Positions 22,056 through 31,810 of a DNA stretch of 43,257 bases are shown piece by piece. How positions within the stretch are numbered: position 1 is the stretch's first letter; each line of letters opens with the position of its first letter. A program made the translations under genes and the position numbers. This DNA is from Bacillus sp. JCM 19041. GTDB lineage: Bacteria; Bacillota; Bacilli; Bacillales; Bacillaceae_D. The stretch covers positions 1 to 43,257 of the forward strand of contig BAXC01000030.1 in assembly GCA_001310375.1 (NCBI GenBank), written 5' to 3'. A model generated the notes under the pieces. That model was not told the DNA's origin, made no database searches, and saw only the letters and a list, made by a program, of their open reading frames with translations.

Positions 22056-23268
22056 TTATTCGTTTAATTTATTTATCCGTTCTTTCTTACTAATAATATC
22101 GGTAATCCGCACCCCAAAGTTCTCATCAATGACAACAACTTCCCCTTTAGCGATTAGACGGTCATTAATGAGCACATCTACGGGTTCACCCGCTAGTTTG
22201 TCTAATTCTATAATTGAACCTTGAGTAACACTTAAAATATCACGAATTGTTTTCTTCGTACGCCCTAGTTCCACTTTCACTTCAAGGGGAATATCTAAAA
22301 GCATATCAAGATTTTCCATTTCAGAATCTGGTAGTCTTGTTTTTTCAAAGTTTGAGAAGACTGCTTTCTCAACCATTTGCTCTGTGACCGGCTTTAAAGA
22401 AGAACCAATTTGTTGATTCGGTCGTACTGTTTGATTTATCTCTGAAGGTGATCCCGTTTGTGGTTGGTTCCTTTTTATTGGTTCTTCCACAATTGGGGCT
22501 TCCGCTTCCACAGTTGAAGTATGTCCTTCAAGAAGTGCACTCGCATAGCCCTTCCCAAATGGCACATTAATTAACTGCATCAATTTCGAATCAATTAAAT
22601 TACCAACTTTTAAAGTAAACGTAATCGAGATTAAGTGTTCGCCATCAGGTACATAATTATTTGTCGCTTGTTCTTTAAAACTGACAACTTCGACATCTGG
22701 GGGTGAGATATCTACGCGACGGTTAAACAATGTCGACATTGATGTAGAAGCTGACCCCATCATTTGGTTCATTGCCTCTTGAACTGCACTTATATGCATT
22801 TCCGATAGTTCTTGATTCGGGCTTTCTCCATTTCCTCCGAGCATCAAATCAGCAATAATTGCTGCATCCTCAATGGTAATGACAAATAAATTAGAGCCTC
22901 AAATCCTTCCGTATACTTCACATGCACGATTACATGGGGATGAGGAAACAATTCACTTAATGTTCCTTTGCTAACAGCGGTAACGACTGGTGTCGTAATT
23001 TCAACTTTTTGATTTAGCAAAGCTGATAATGCTGTAGCAGAACTTCCAAACGATATATTACCAATCTCGCCAATTGTATCTTGCTCCATATGATCTAGAA
23101 ATTGATTTACATCTAATTCAACAGCCTGAGAACCGTTTGATTTGCTGGTGGCTGTTCCACGCTCTGACCCGTTTCTTGACTCAAAGCGCCGCCTTCGGTC
23201 TCTCCTTGTTGAAGCCCTTTTAAGAGCTCATTAATTTCATCTTGGGAAAGCGGCTTATCATTCATCAT
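22056..23268 (-). CDS. fliY: Flagellar switch phosphatase FliY (two frameshifts)
   Basis: Switch protein that also dephosphorylates CheY-P. It begins with a FliM-like peptide LSQDEINELLKG, then a CheC-type phosphatase domain whose two catalytic E-x-x-N pairs are visible (GEIGNISFGSSATALS; QEAMNQMMGSAS), a Pro/Gln linker, and a C-terminal FliN/SpoA domain (LEVKVELGRTKKTIRDILS). The start is an ATG at 23268 after AGGAGG inside the end of fliM. Frame breaks lie near 23130 (an A-run one short) and near 22900 (GAGGCT should be GAGGGCT). The corrected length of about 400 residues is normal. Confidence 0.92.
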
Positions 23269-24247
23269 CCGTTCCTCCTACTCGTTCCGTTACTTGTATT
23301 GCCATCCGATCCCGTTGTTGGCCAGGTTGGCCCTTAAATTTCAATTCTCCACCTACCAAAACATGTAAAGAGTCTTGAATAGACTGATTTAATGTAATAA
23401 CATCCCCCGAACGTAGCTGTAAGAACTCTTCAATCGTTATTTCTGATCGTCCTAGTTCAGCGCTAACGTTTATTGACGTTCGCTTCACTTGCCGGTTTAA
23501 TAATTCTTCATCTTCTTTTGACAACACACCACGCTGCTCTTGAAACCAATGGTGATTTGTCAATTTCGGCAAAATGTCCTCAAGTACAACATGAGGCAAA
23601 CAAATTGTCATTAAACCAGTCGTTTCAGCAATACTTGTAGACAAAGAAATGACTACAACGGTTTCATTCGGTGAGACAAGTTGCAAGAAGTGAGGATTGA
23701 CTTCTATATTTTCTGTCTCAGGCTTTAACTCAACAACGGACGTCCATGCCTCGGCAAAACATTCAAGCATGGACCCAAACAAGCCTGCCAGGATTTTTTT
23801 TTCAATTTCTGTTAAGTTTTCAATCTTGTTTAAGCTCATGCCCCGTCCGCCTAGGACACGATCAAACATGGCGTATGCGATATTTGGATTAATCTCCAAG
23901 AGTACTCTTCCATTTAACGGAGTTGGTTCAATTACATTCAAAAACGTCATTGATGGAATGGATCTGATATATTCTTCATATGGAACTTGTTCAACTGATG
24001 CCACTTGAATCTGGACAAGCGATCGTAGTCTTGCTGAAAAATAAGTTGTTAGTAGGCGTGCGTAATTCTCATGAATCCGTGACAAATTACGAATCTGATC
24101 TTTTGAGAATCTAAGCGCACGTTTGAAATCATACGTTCTTACCTTTTTTTCAGACTCAAGCTTTAATAACTCCTCCGCATTCATTTCTCCAGTTGTTAAA
24201 GCAGAAAGAAGCGCATCAATCTCGCCTTGAGACAGGACATCTGCCAT
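23258..24247 (-). CDS. fliM: Flagellar motor switch protein FliM
   Basis: Component of the switch C-ring and docking site for CheY-P. The N-terminal CheY-binding peptide LSQGEIDALLSAL is at about 5-17, the middle CheC-like domain includes LLTTYFSARLRSLVQIQVAS, and the C-terminal SpoA domain holds VSAELGRSEITIEEFLQLR. The 329-residue length is usual. Intact. The stop overlaps the fliY start region. Confidence 0.97.
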   Translation of the reverse strand: MADVLSQGEIDALLSALTTGEMNAEELLKLESEKKVRTYDFKRALRFSKDQIRNLSRIHENYARLLTTYFSARLRSLVQIQVASVEQVPYEEYIRSIPSMTFLNVIEPTPLNGRVLLEINPNIAYAMFDRVLGGRGMSLNKIENLTEIEKKILAGLFGSMLECFAEAWTSVVELKPETENIEVNPHFLQLVSPNETVVVISLSTSIAETTGLMTICLPHVVLEDILPKLTNHHWFQEQRGVLSKEDEELLNRQVKRTSINVSAELGRSEITIEEFLQLRSGDVITLNQSIQDSLHVLVGGELKFKGQPGQQRDRMAIQVTERVGGTDDE

Positions 24248-24260
24248 CTGAGCACCTCAT

Positions 24261-24691
24261 TTATTGAACCACTTTCGATGTCGTAAAAACAGCTTCCACA
24301 CTGCCTTCGTTTAAATGGTCGTTTAATCTCGTTTGGATAGTAAGTTCCAGCTCTGTTATCCCCTCTGCACTAAGCAATTCATCCGCTGATGTTTCGGCTA
24401 GGGCAAGTAAAATGACGTTATCCACTTGAAATTCACGTTTCTCTAAATCCTCAAGTGTCTCTTTATCATTGAGTTGGACGCGAAACTGAGCTCGAATTAA
24501 TTCTCCTGACTTCAAATTTGTAATGGCCTCTTCCGTGTCAAACGAGCGCCCATTGATCTCGTCTATTGTCGGGGCTCCACTGGCGTGATTCGTTGCAAAC
24601 GGGCCCACTTCAAGCAAATAAAGTCCTGCAAGTACGATGCTCCGCTGACAAACAAGCTTAGTATTACGCCAATCACACGATTTTTTTTCAA
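24261..24691 (-). CDS. fliL: Flagellar basal-body-associated protein FliL (one frameshift)
   Basis: Single-pass membrane protein that surrounds the stators. A TTG at 24691, directly after AAGGAGG and overlapping the swrD stop as TTGA, gives [16 protein letters not shown]. The frame then shifts near 24640 (GCGGAGCATCG lacks one base) and continues [14 protein letters not shown], completing the transmembrane helix. The soluble domain ([20 protein letters not shown]) and the C-terminal region ending in [12 protein letters not shown] fit FliL. The corrected length of about 143 residues is normal. It precedes fliM by 13 bases. Confidence 0.88.
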
Positions 24692-24903
24692 ACGGATGAA
24701 TCCTCCTTCTTAAAGGTGCCAATTAAGCCGATTTCTTTCATACGCTCATTAATTAATGCACCCACACGATTAATATCATCTGATACTACCAACTTTTTCC
24801 CGCTAATCAACGTAATTGTTGTGTCTGGTAAAGCCTCTACTTTTTCAATTAAAAGCACATTTAATAGCATTGGCTTTCCATTCAATCGAGTCACAGAAAT
24901 CAT
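24688..24903 (-). CDS. swrD: FlbD-family motility protein SwrD
   Basis: A 71-residue protein of the FlbD family; in B. subtilis SwrD (YlzI) lies at the same place and raises flagellar power, probably through the stators. Conserved features are the starting [10 protein letters not shown] and the central [17 protein letters not shown] strand region. The stop overlaps the fliL start as TTGA. Intact and of family length. Confidence 0.88.
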   Translation of the reverse strand: MISVTRLNGKPMLLNVLLIEKVEALPDTTITLISGKKLVVSDDINRVGALINERMKEIGLIGTFKKEDSSV

Positions 24904-24912
24904 TGGCTATCC

Positions 24913-25695
24913 CTACCTTTTCAAATTAACAAGTTCTTGCAAGATCTCGTCAGATGTTGTAATAACCCTTGAATTTGCTTGAAATCCTCGTTGAGCAACG
25001 ATCATTTCAGTGAACTCATCAGATAAATCCACATTCGACATTTCTAAATAACTACTTTGTACTTGACCTATCCCCTCAGGATTTTGGACAGCAGCCCCAG
25101 AAGCATTTGTTTCCACAAATAAATTGCCTCCTGCATTATCTAATCCATCCGGATTCGGAAAACGCGCTATACCAATTTGGTAGACCACATCAGCAGCACC
25201 ATCAGGCATTCCAAATTGGATCTGCCCTTCCTTATTAATTGATATGCTTTCTGCTGTTGGGGGCGCTTGAATACGATCTCCTGTATCAGTAAGCATATAC
25301 GCTCCAGAACTGTTTACGATATTATTTTCTGGGTCAATATAGAAATTCCCAGCCCGTGTGTAGTATGTTTCTCCACCTTGCTCCACGGTAAAATATCCTT
25401 CTCCTTTTATCGCCAAATCAAGAATTCGACCTGTATATTGATTAGGACCTTCTGTGTGGACTGTATCAATTGCACCTATCGTCGAACCTGAACCAACTTG
25501 TTGTGAATTCACTCCGCCACGCTCATTTGTTGGAGCCATCGAACCTTGAATCTGTTGACTAACCATATCTTGAAACATTACACGCCCTTTTTTAAACCCG
25601 TGTGTATTAACATTTGCAATATTATTACCGATTACATCTAGCTTTGTTTGAAATCCTTTCATACCTGAAATTCCCGAATACATTGATCGAATCAT
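24913..25695 (-). CDS. flgE: Flagellar hook protein FlgE (FlgG-like short form)
   Basis: Structural protein of the hook. The 260-residue product starts MIRSMYSGISGMKGFQTKLD with the rod/hook signature NNIANVNTHGFKKGR and ends EILQELVNLKR, as in the B. subtilis gene at this position, which encodes the hook protein although it was once called flgG. The middle D1 core has TGRILDLAIKGEGYF and TRAGNFYID. The frame is intact. It is preceded by an AAAGGGG ribosome site and followed by swrD. Confidence 0.92.
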   Translation of the reverse strand: MIRSMYSGISGMKGFQTKLDVIGNNIANVNTHGFKKGRVMFQDMVSQQIQGSMAPTNERGGVNSQQVGSGSTIGAIDTVHTEGPNQYTGRILDLAIKGEGYFTVEQGGETYYTRAGNFYIDPENNIVNSSGAYMLTDTGDRIQAPPTAESISINKEGQIQFGMPDGAADVVYQIGIARFPNPDGLDNAGGNLFVETNASGAAVQNPEGIGQVQSSYLEMSNVDLSDEFTEMIVAQRGFQANSRVITTSDEILQELVNLKR

Positions 25696-26149
25696 TACTC
25701 ATTCCCCTTTCTTCACTAGTCGATTTTGACCCCATAATAGAAACTAACTTGCTCGAACTAATCCATTCATCCTCTTCAATTTGTACAATTATTTCGCCTT
25801 TTTCATTGTATTTCACAGCTGTCACTTTACCAGAAGACTCTTGATCCGCCCCCTCGCCCCTCCAACTTACTTCCTTACCAATCAAATCGCTGATAGCCAT
25901 TAGTTGTTGACTCTTTTGTTCAAAATAAAGCAATTCAGCTGTCTGGTTCATCTGTGTCAATTGTTCTAATGAAGAGAATGTAGCTAATTGGGCAATAAAT
26001 TCCCGATCATCCATAGGGTTCGTCGGATCTTGATTTTGCATTTGAGTTAACAACAGTTTCAAAAAAGCGTCTTGCCCAAGGACATTTCCAGGCTGTCTAG
26101 TCTGATTTGTCTGTGATGACAGCAACAAACTAGGGTCAATTTGCGTCAT
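25625..26149 (-). CDS. flgD: Flagellar hook assembly scaffold FlgD (3' end uncertain)
   Basis: FlgD caps the growing hook. The core motif LGQDAFLKLLLTQMQNQDPT and MDDREFIAQLATFSSLEQL are diagnostic. As read, the product has 174 residues and overlaps flgE by 71 bases; B. subtilis FlgD is about 140. The tail after SSSKLVSIMG is not FlgD-like and merely reads through the flgE start in another frame. A single-base indel near 25735 would end the protein at a TAG around 25715-25720 or at a TGA just before flgE. So the true end is probably about 25700-25720. Confidence 0.88.
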   Translation of the reverse strand: MTQIDPSLLLSSQTNQTRQPGNVLGQDAFLKLLLTQMQNQDPTNPMDDREFIAQLATFSSLEQLTQMNQTAELLYFEQKSQQLMAISDLIGKEVSWRGEGADQESSGKVTAVKYNEKGEIIVQIEEDEWISSSKLVSIMGSKSTSEERGMSNDSINVFGNFRYERISNKARCNR

Positions 26150-27715
26150 TTAGCTCTCCCTCCTCAGCGTCATTTGAAAAAAACCATTTGCTAAACGACG
26201 TCAGTTTATTTTCTTCTCGCTTTTCTTGTTGCTCTTGTTTTTCTTCTTGCTCTTTGTTTGATTGTCGCTCGTCGGATTCTTCTTCTATCCGACTCACTTC
26301 GAACTTCGCTTCAGGCATCTGTAATTGTTGTCGTAAACTAGGCAACATCCGTTCAAGTAAATCCGCTGTTTGCTTTTTCTCGGCTCGTACTTTCACAAGC
26401 AACCCTTGGGCAGATTGAATAAGTTGCACATGCATTCTCCCTAAAGTCTCTGGATGAAGTTTAACAGTTAATTGTGTATGTCCTTCTGGATGTTGCTTTA
26501 AAACTGCTGCTTTCAGGATACGGTGCACTTGCTTCGTTAGAAGTTCTGATGACTCTTGTCCGCTAACTACCTGACCAGTTACAGAAGCTTTTATTGCTTG
26601 TCCCGTCATGTTCTTAAAGTCTTGCCGAAGTATAACGGGCTCAGCCTCGTTATCAGAATTTCGACTTGTATCCGTTCCTTTGGACACCTCATGATCAACA
26701 CTAACGCTACTTTGGTGACTTAGTTTTTCACTTATCTGTTTGCTAGCCGAATCACCATTCAAAAGCTGTTGCAAAGGAAGACTTTCTCGCTTAGGTTTGC
26801 TTAATTGTTCTTGTTGCTCAACAATCGTTACCGCTTGAGCTTGATCGCTAACTAGTTCACCATCCAAAAGTTGTCGTAAAGGAAGACTTTCTTGCCTCTG
26901 TTTACTTGCGTCAATGTTTTGTTCTTGCTGCCCAACAATCACTGACGCTTGAGTTCGTTCAAAACGGCTGCTCGTCTGTATAAAATTCTCGGTAGCTTCA
27001 GCTGAATTGTTAACAGTTTGCTTAGCTAATATTGCCTGTCTGCTACTACTCAGGACGTCTTCGATATGAGTAAGATTGCTCGGGTCTAGATTGACCTGTT
27101 CTTTTGTTGTACGTAAATCGAACTTATCCATTTGCTTGTCAGAGTCCTCTAGCAGGGGGCTCCTTTAGATTCTTCCGTTAATTCGCTTTTGACTGCCCCA
27201 CCTTCATTCTTCTTTTGTGCGGTTGGTTCGTCTAATTCTATCTCCGTTTGCAAAGAAATAGCTCCGTAACTAAACTCCTGATTCTGTTTGTCACCATTTG
27301 TCCCTTTTAATAACTTGTCTTCTTTTGTTTCAATTGAGGAAACGAATTTATCGTCTTGCTCGATGAAACCCCTAACGTTCTCTCTCTTTTCTGTTATCAG
27401 CTTGTGCGCATCGTCATTCGTTTGAAAATACAATCCTTTTAAGCCAATATCGTCATCTGTAGTTTGAGCCTCCGGTTCTAGAATCTGCTGACTTTCAAAA
27501 AGTGTTTTATCATTTTCTAGAGAGGGCAAATGATTTCTTTTCTCGTTCTTTTCTTTGAATAGCTCTTGTTCTTCTATTTCAATGGTTTCAGCAAAAGGGA
27601 TCTCTTCTTGTCCTCTTAAAAAAAGCAAATCTGCAAACCCTTGATTAGCACTTTTTTGTATATTTTTCGGAGTCCTTGGTTGCTTTACATCTAATGCTGT
27701 AATAAATTCCAGCAT
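26136..27715 (-). CDS. fliK: Flagellar hook-length control protein FliK (one frameshift)
   Basis: FliK is the exported molecular ruler that stops hook growth and switches FlhB specificity. The N-terminal two thirds are low-complexity and rich in Glu, Gln and Ser. The conserved C-terminal Flg_hook domain has GHTQLTVKLHPETLGRMHVQ and LLVKVRAEKKQTADLLE, followed by a charged tail. The frame breaks near 27150 in a C5 run where one C is probably missing (GAPLLEDSDKQM restored). The corrected length of about 526 residues is within the variable range. An internal tandem duplication occurs in the ruler region (see the repeat entry). It overlaps flgD. Confidence 0.88.
26730..26948 (-). repeat. Tandem duplication of about 36 residues inside FliK
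   Basis: Two adjacent coding units share the pattern V(I/T)IV-x-QQEQ ... K-x-(R)ESLPL-x-QLL(D/N)G(E/D). The first carries ESLPLRQLLDGE and the second ESLPLQQLLNGD; the DNA also matches closely (GAAAGTCTTCCTTT in both). It lies in the ruler segment of the hook-length protein, where added length could translate into a longer hook. Confidence 0.75.
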
Positions 27716-27717
27716 GG

Positions 27718-28277
27718 CTACCGCCCTTCCTGGGCTAATTTTTCAAGAATTCCCGCTGCTCTAGCCGCTTCCATTCTCCCTAGTATAGAACCACGTAGAC
27801 CATGATCCATTGCTGCAATATGAATATACGCCTCTTCTTCATCCATTTCCTCTAGCAATGCGGCGGCGCGTTTCGGACTCATTTGTTCGTATGATTTAAT
27901 CGCTTTTTGAAGCCCCTCTTCAGTGGACACATCCCCTACAGGACCTTCCTCTGGCCATTCATTATTTGACAAACGCTCTTCTAAGTCTTCATTTTGCGCT
28001 GTAACTCTGCTAATTCAGTCTCTTTAACAGTAAGTTCATTTGTCGCTTGCTGCCAATCTGTCTGCAATACAGCTAACTGGTTCTCTAGCTCATCGATTTC
28101 AGCTTGTCGATTATTACCGGCACTTCCATTATCCTCTGAACGAAACATACCTGTTTTGCCTAAATCAAACCCAACAAGTGGACCAATAAAAATAATAGCA
28201 GCAACAATGATGGCAATTAATGGAATAAATAACGAAAGAAAAATGGGCCACCGCTTTTTTTCTTTTTGTACTTTCAT
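27718..28277 (-). CDS. ylxF: MgtE-N/MotE-like flagellar membrane protein YlxF (one frameshift)
   Basis: Small membrane protein found between fliJ and fliK in Bacillus. A cytoplasmic KKRW stretch is followed by one transmembrane helix (about 10-34), a coiled coil (about 58-98) and a C-terminal MgtE intracellular N-domain fold (YEQMSPKRAAALLEEMDEEE). In other bacteria the related MotE acts in motor/stator function; the role here is inferred. The frame breaks near 27990, where an A-run (CAAAATGAAG) seems one A short, restoring EDLEERLSNNEWPEE. Corrected length about 186 residues. Confidence 0.82.
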
Positions 28278-28720
28278 TTAACACGTAACCTCATATAATG
28301 TGTCGTACTTAGTTCGTCCATTTGTTTTTGTTCAGTTCGCCTTTCTTCCTCTTGCGCATTTCGCATTTGCTTCTCCTTAAGCCGTTCATATTGCTTAAAA
28401 GAGCGAACACATTCGTGTAATTTTCTCTTCTGATGTTCCATATGCTCACGCGATTCATTTGTCTGCTGCTGTTGGCTGACTATTTGTTTGCCCAGCCCTT
28501 GCAAGTATACTTTAGTGCTAATTAATTGAGCGACAGTTTGTTTTTCATCTTGCGCGAATTCTAATTGTTGTTCGACTTGTTCTTTTTCTTTAAGCAAATG
28601 GTACAACGCAGTAGCTACTGTCTTAAATTCTTCTTCTGCAATTTCATACTGTCTTCTCGCTTCATCCTTGTGTTGCTTACAAATATCCATTGCTTGTTGC
28701 AGCGAAAATTGAAAGCTCAT
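28274..28720 (-). CDS. fliJ: Flagellar export chaperone/stalk protein FliJ
   Basis: FliJ is a coiled-coil protein inserted in the FliI hexamer that links it to FlhA. The 148-residue product begins MSFQFSLQQAMDICKQHKDE and is almost wholly predicted coiled coil, rich in Glu, Gln and Lys. The start overlaps the fliI stop as ATGA, and the end overlaps the next gene. Identity rests on position, length and the N-terminal F-x-F-x-L-Q pattern. Confidence 0.9.
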   Translation of the reverse strand: MSFQFSLQQAMDICKQHKDEARRQYEIAEEEFKTVATALYHLLKEKEQVEQQLEFAQDEKQTVAQLISTKVYLQGLGKQIVSQQQQTNESREHMEHQKRKLHECVRSFKQYERLKEKQMRNAQEEERRTEQKQMDELSTTHYMRLRVK

Positions 28721-30042
28721 TTCTTACGCTCATTCCCTTCCATTAATTGCACCAGTGCAGTTGCTGTTTGCTCAAACGACTGCGTTTCTTCAATTTCTTG
28801 CGTAAGAAAGGCAAGAATCCTTGGTTGCGCTTCAATGGCAGAATCAATTGCTGCCGAACTGCCCTGCTTGTAGGCTCCGAGTTGAATGAGATCTTCAGAC
28901 TCTTCATAATCAGCTAACCTTTTACGAATTGATTTGGCTGCTTGCGCATGGTCTTCCGTCACTAAATCTTTCATCAGACGACTCACACTTTTTAAGATAT
29001 TTATAGCTGGAAATTGTCCTTTATTAGCCAACTGTCGATCTAAAACAAAATGCCCATCCAATATCCCACGCACTGCGTCTGCTATTGGTTCATTCATGTC
29101 ATCACCATCAACCAATACGGTATAAAATGCTGTGATTGTTCCCCTGCTACTAGTTCCTGATCTCTCTAATAATTTCGGGAGCATCGCAAACACCGAAGGC
29201 GGATACCCTTTAGTTGTTGGCGGTTCTCCAATCGCTAAGCCAATTTCCCGCTGAGCCATTGCAAATCGAGTTACCGAATCCATCATCAAATTGACCGATA
29301 AGCCTTGGTCACGAAAATATTCAGCAATTGCAGTTGCACATAATGCACCTTTTACTCGGAGTAACGCTGGTTGATCTGAAGTAACAACAACAACAATTGA
29401 TTTAGCCAAACCTTCATCTCCAAGGTCACGTTCAATAAAATCTCTTACTTCTCTTCCACGCTCACCAATTAATGCAATGATATTTAAATCAGCCTCTGAT
29501 TCCTTGGCGATCATTGACATCAAAGTACTTTTTCCAACACCACTTCCAGCAAATATGCCTACCCTTTGGCCTTTCCCCATCGTTAATAATCCATCAATTG
29601 CTTTAACACCAACACTCATTACTTCGTGTATTCGCGGACGCTCCATTGGATTAGGTGGTTGATTTTCAGTGGAATAAACTGTTTGATGTTTATTATTGTT
29701 GTTATGAGGGTATAGATTTTCACCTGTACCATTTAAGACTTGACCAATTAAATGGGATCCAACAGGAATGCTTAAGGGCTTACCCGTTGCTTCCACAAGA
29801 CTCCCAGGCTCAATTTGCATCATGTCGTCAATTGGCATTAACAAAACTCTATCTTCTCTAAAACCAACTACTTCTGCTCGGATTTTTTGTTTGGAATGCC
29901 GACCAACCAAGATGTAACATAGTTCACCTATAAACGTTCGGGGTCCTGCAGACTCAATTGTTAATCCTGTCACTTGCTTTACATAGCCATACCACTTATA
30001 TGGATTGAGGTGAGTGACCTCTTCAATAAGTTGCTTCAACAT
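28717..30042 (-). CDS. fliI: Flagellum-specific export ATPase FliI
   Basis: F1-beta-like ATPase that energises flagellar type III export in the cytoplasm. Walker A AGSGVGKS lies at about 165-172, followed by GERGREVRDFIERDLG and the LMMDSVTRFAMAQREIGLA segment holding Walker B, then GEPPTTKGYPPSVFAMLP. The 441-residue length is normal. An Asn-rich insert (HNNNNKHQ, about 113-120) precedes the conserved PPNPMERPRI. Intact. fliI overlaps fliH upstream and ends in an ATGA overlap with fliJ. Confidence 0.97.
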   Translation of the reverse strand: MLKQLIEEVTHLNPYKWYGYVKQVTGLTIESAGPRTFIGELCYILVGRHSKQKIRAEVVGFREDRVLLMPIDDMMQIEPGSLVEATGKPLSIPVGSHLIGQVLNGTGENLYPHNNNNKHQTVYSTENQPPNPMERPRIHEVMSVGVKAIDGLLTMGKGQRVGIFAGSGVGKSTLMSMIAKESEADLNIIALIGERGREVRDFIERDLGDEGLAKSIVVVVTSDQPALLRVKGALCATAIAEYFRDQGLSVNLMMDSVTRFAMAQREIGLAIGEPPTTKGYPPSVFAMLPKLLERSGTSSRGTITAFYTVLVDGDDMNEPIADAVRGILDGHFVLDRQLANKGQFPAINILKSVSRLMKDLVTEDHAQAAKSIRKRLADYEESEDLIQLGAYKQGSSAAIDSAIEAQPRILAFLTQEIEETQSFEQTATALVQLMEGNERKK

Positions 30043-30791
30043 AGGTTTTTCCTGTAAATTGCAGCAACTGTTTTTTTAACTCATTTAACTGAGTGTCAAG
30101 AGAGGCGTGAAGCTTCCCAGCATTTGTTAACACGATGCAGTCCGTTTCCTCCATCTTTACATCCGGGACGATTTGAAAATCACGGCATCCAACCATTTGT
30201 TGTTGTAACTCTAATGTATGCTGATGCAATTTGTCATACCATTTTGGATGAACATACACTTTTACAAGTGCATACTCTTTCACTTCATATAAGATCTCGG
30301 TAATAAATTGCTTCATTCGAACATCTTCATCAAGTATGGTTCCTAAAATGCGTTTCGCTAACTCTGCAGCTAACTCTATCATTAACGGTTCACTTTGTTC
30401 CAACGACCTCACTACGTCGGCTTGTGCAGTTTCGACAATAGATTGAGCGTGGTTAATAAGATCTTCGTATACCGCTTGGGCCTGAGTTTCCCCAGCAGAA
30501 AAACCAGCGTCATAACCTTCTCTTTCAGCTGCCAGCCTTGCTTTTTCCCATTCTTTTTCCATCAATTGTGTTTGTAATTGACACTCTTGTTCGACCCTCT
30601 GCGCATGTGCTTCTGCTTGACGAATAATCCATCTGCTTTTCATGCACACTTGCTAGCAGTTCTTCGGGATACTCTACAGGAGTTTCTTCAACGCTTGGCT
30701 CATTGTGATTCTCTTCTTTTTGCGTGTAAGGCTTAATGACGATTTCCCTCACTGCACTAACAGAAGTAGCTGAACGTATGATATTAGACAA
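30023..30791 (-). CDS. fliH: Flagellar assembly protein FliH (one frameshift)
   Basis: FliH holds and inhibits the export ATPase FliI. A TTG at 30791, six bases after GGAGAGG and overlapping the fliG stop, gives SNIIRSATSVSAVREIVIKP; an in-frame ATG at 30806 is the alternative. The middle is a Glu/Gln-rich coiled coil (HAQRVEQECQLQTQLMEKEW) and the C-terminal domain (ELAKRILGTILDED) is typical of the FliH/YscL family. The frame breaks near 30630, where GGATTATTCG probably lacks one base. Total about 255 residues. The end overlaps fliI by about 20 bases. Confidence 0.88.
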
Positions 30792-31791
30792 GAATGTCCT
30801 CTCCATTCGTACGGGCTATAACAACTTCACCAGCTTCTTCAAGCCCTCTAATAATGGCAACGATTCGTGACTGTGCTTCTTCTACATCTCGAAGGCGCAC
30901 TGGACCTAAATATTCCATTTCGTCTTTAAACGTTTCCGCCATACGCTGCGACATATTCTCAAACACCATTTCTTTTACGTCTTCACTTGCAATTTTTAAT
31001 GCTAGTTGGAGATCATCATTATCTACATCACGAATGACCCGCTGAATTGCCCGTTTCTCTAGCGTGATAATATCTTCAAACACAAACATACGTTTTTTAA
31101 TCTCATCTGCCAATTCAGGGTCTTGAATATATAATCCGTCGAGAATAATTCTTTCAGTAGAGCGATCCACACCGTTCAACATTTCCACTACAGCTTCAAT
31201 TCCCCCGGTTTCAGTATAATCTTGCGTAATGGTTTGAGATAATTTCTCTTCTAATACAGATTCGACTTGAGCGATAACTTCTGGAGAAGAACGATCCATT
31301 AATGCGATTCGTCTTGCTACATCCGTTTGCATTGTTTCTGGTAGAGAGGAAATAATCTGTCCTGCTTGTTTAGCGGGAATATACGATAAGATAACTGCTA
31401 CCGTCTGGGGATGTTCATGTTGGATAAAATTCAGTATTTGACTCGGATCTAATTTGCGCGCAAAGTCAAATGGTCTTACTTGGATTGTCGAGGTGAGTCG
31501 TTGTATCATTGAAGCTGCCCCGTCAGCACCAAGAGCTTTTTCTAAAATCGTTCTTGCATAGCCAATTCCACCTTGCGTGATATACTCTTGTGCCATTGCA
31601 ATTGAGTGGAACTCAGCCATGACCTGCTCCTGCATTTCTTTTTCTACTTTCCGCACTGATGAGATTTCAAGTGAAAGTAATTCAATTTCATCTTCAGAGA
31701 GGTTTTTATATACTTTGGCAGCCGTATCTGGGCCTAAAGAAATTAAAAGGACAGCAGCTTTTTGCCTGCCTGTTAACTTGGCAATTGCCAT
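30784..31791 (-). CDS. fliG: Flagellar motor switch protein FliG
   Basis: FliG sits under the MS-ring and transmits stator torque. The 335-residue protein has the N-terminal domain (LTGRQKAAVLLISLGPDTAA), the middle domain with EHPQTVAVILSYI and the C-terminal torque helix region with charged residues (IQRVIRDVDNDDLQLALK). The ending GEDILV is conserved in Bacillus. Intact. Its 3' end overlaps the start of fliH. Confidence 0.97.
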   Translation of the reverse strand: MAIAKLTGRQKAAVLLISLGPDTAAKVYKNLSEDEIELLSLEISSVRKVEKEMQEQVMAEFHSIAMAQEYITQGGIGYARTILEKALGADGAASMIQRLTSTIQVRPFDFARKLDPSQILNFIQHEHPQTVAVILSYIPAKQAGQIISSLPETMQTDVARRIALMDRSSPEVIAQVESVLEEKLSQTITQDYTETGGIEAVVEMLNGVDRSTERIILDGLYIQDPELADEIKKRMFVFEDIITLEKRAIQRVIRDVDNDDLQLALKIASEDVKEMVFENMSQRMAETFKDEMEYLGPVRLRDVEEAQSRIVAIIRGLEEAGEVVIARTNGEDILV

Positions 31792-31810
31792 CTATGCATC
31801 TCTCCTTCCT

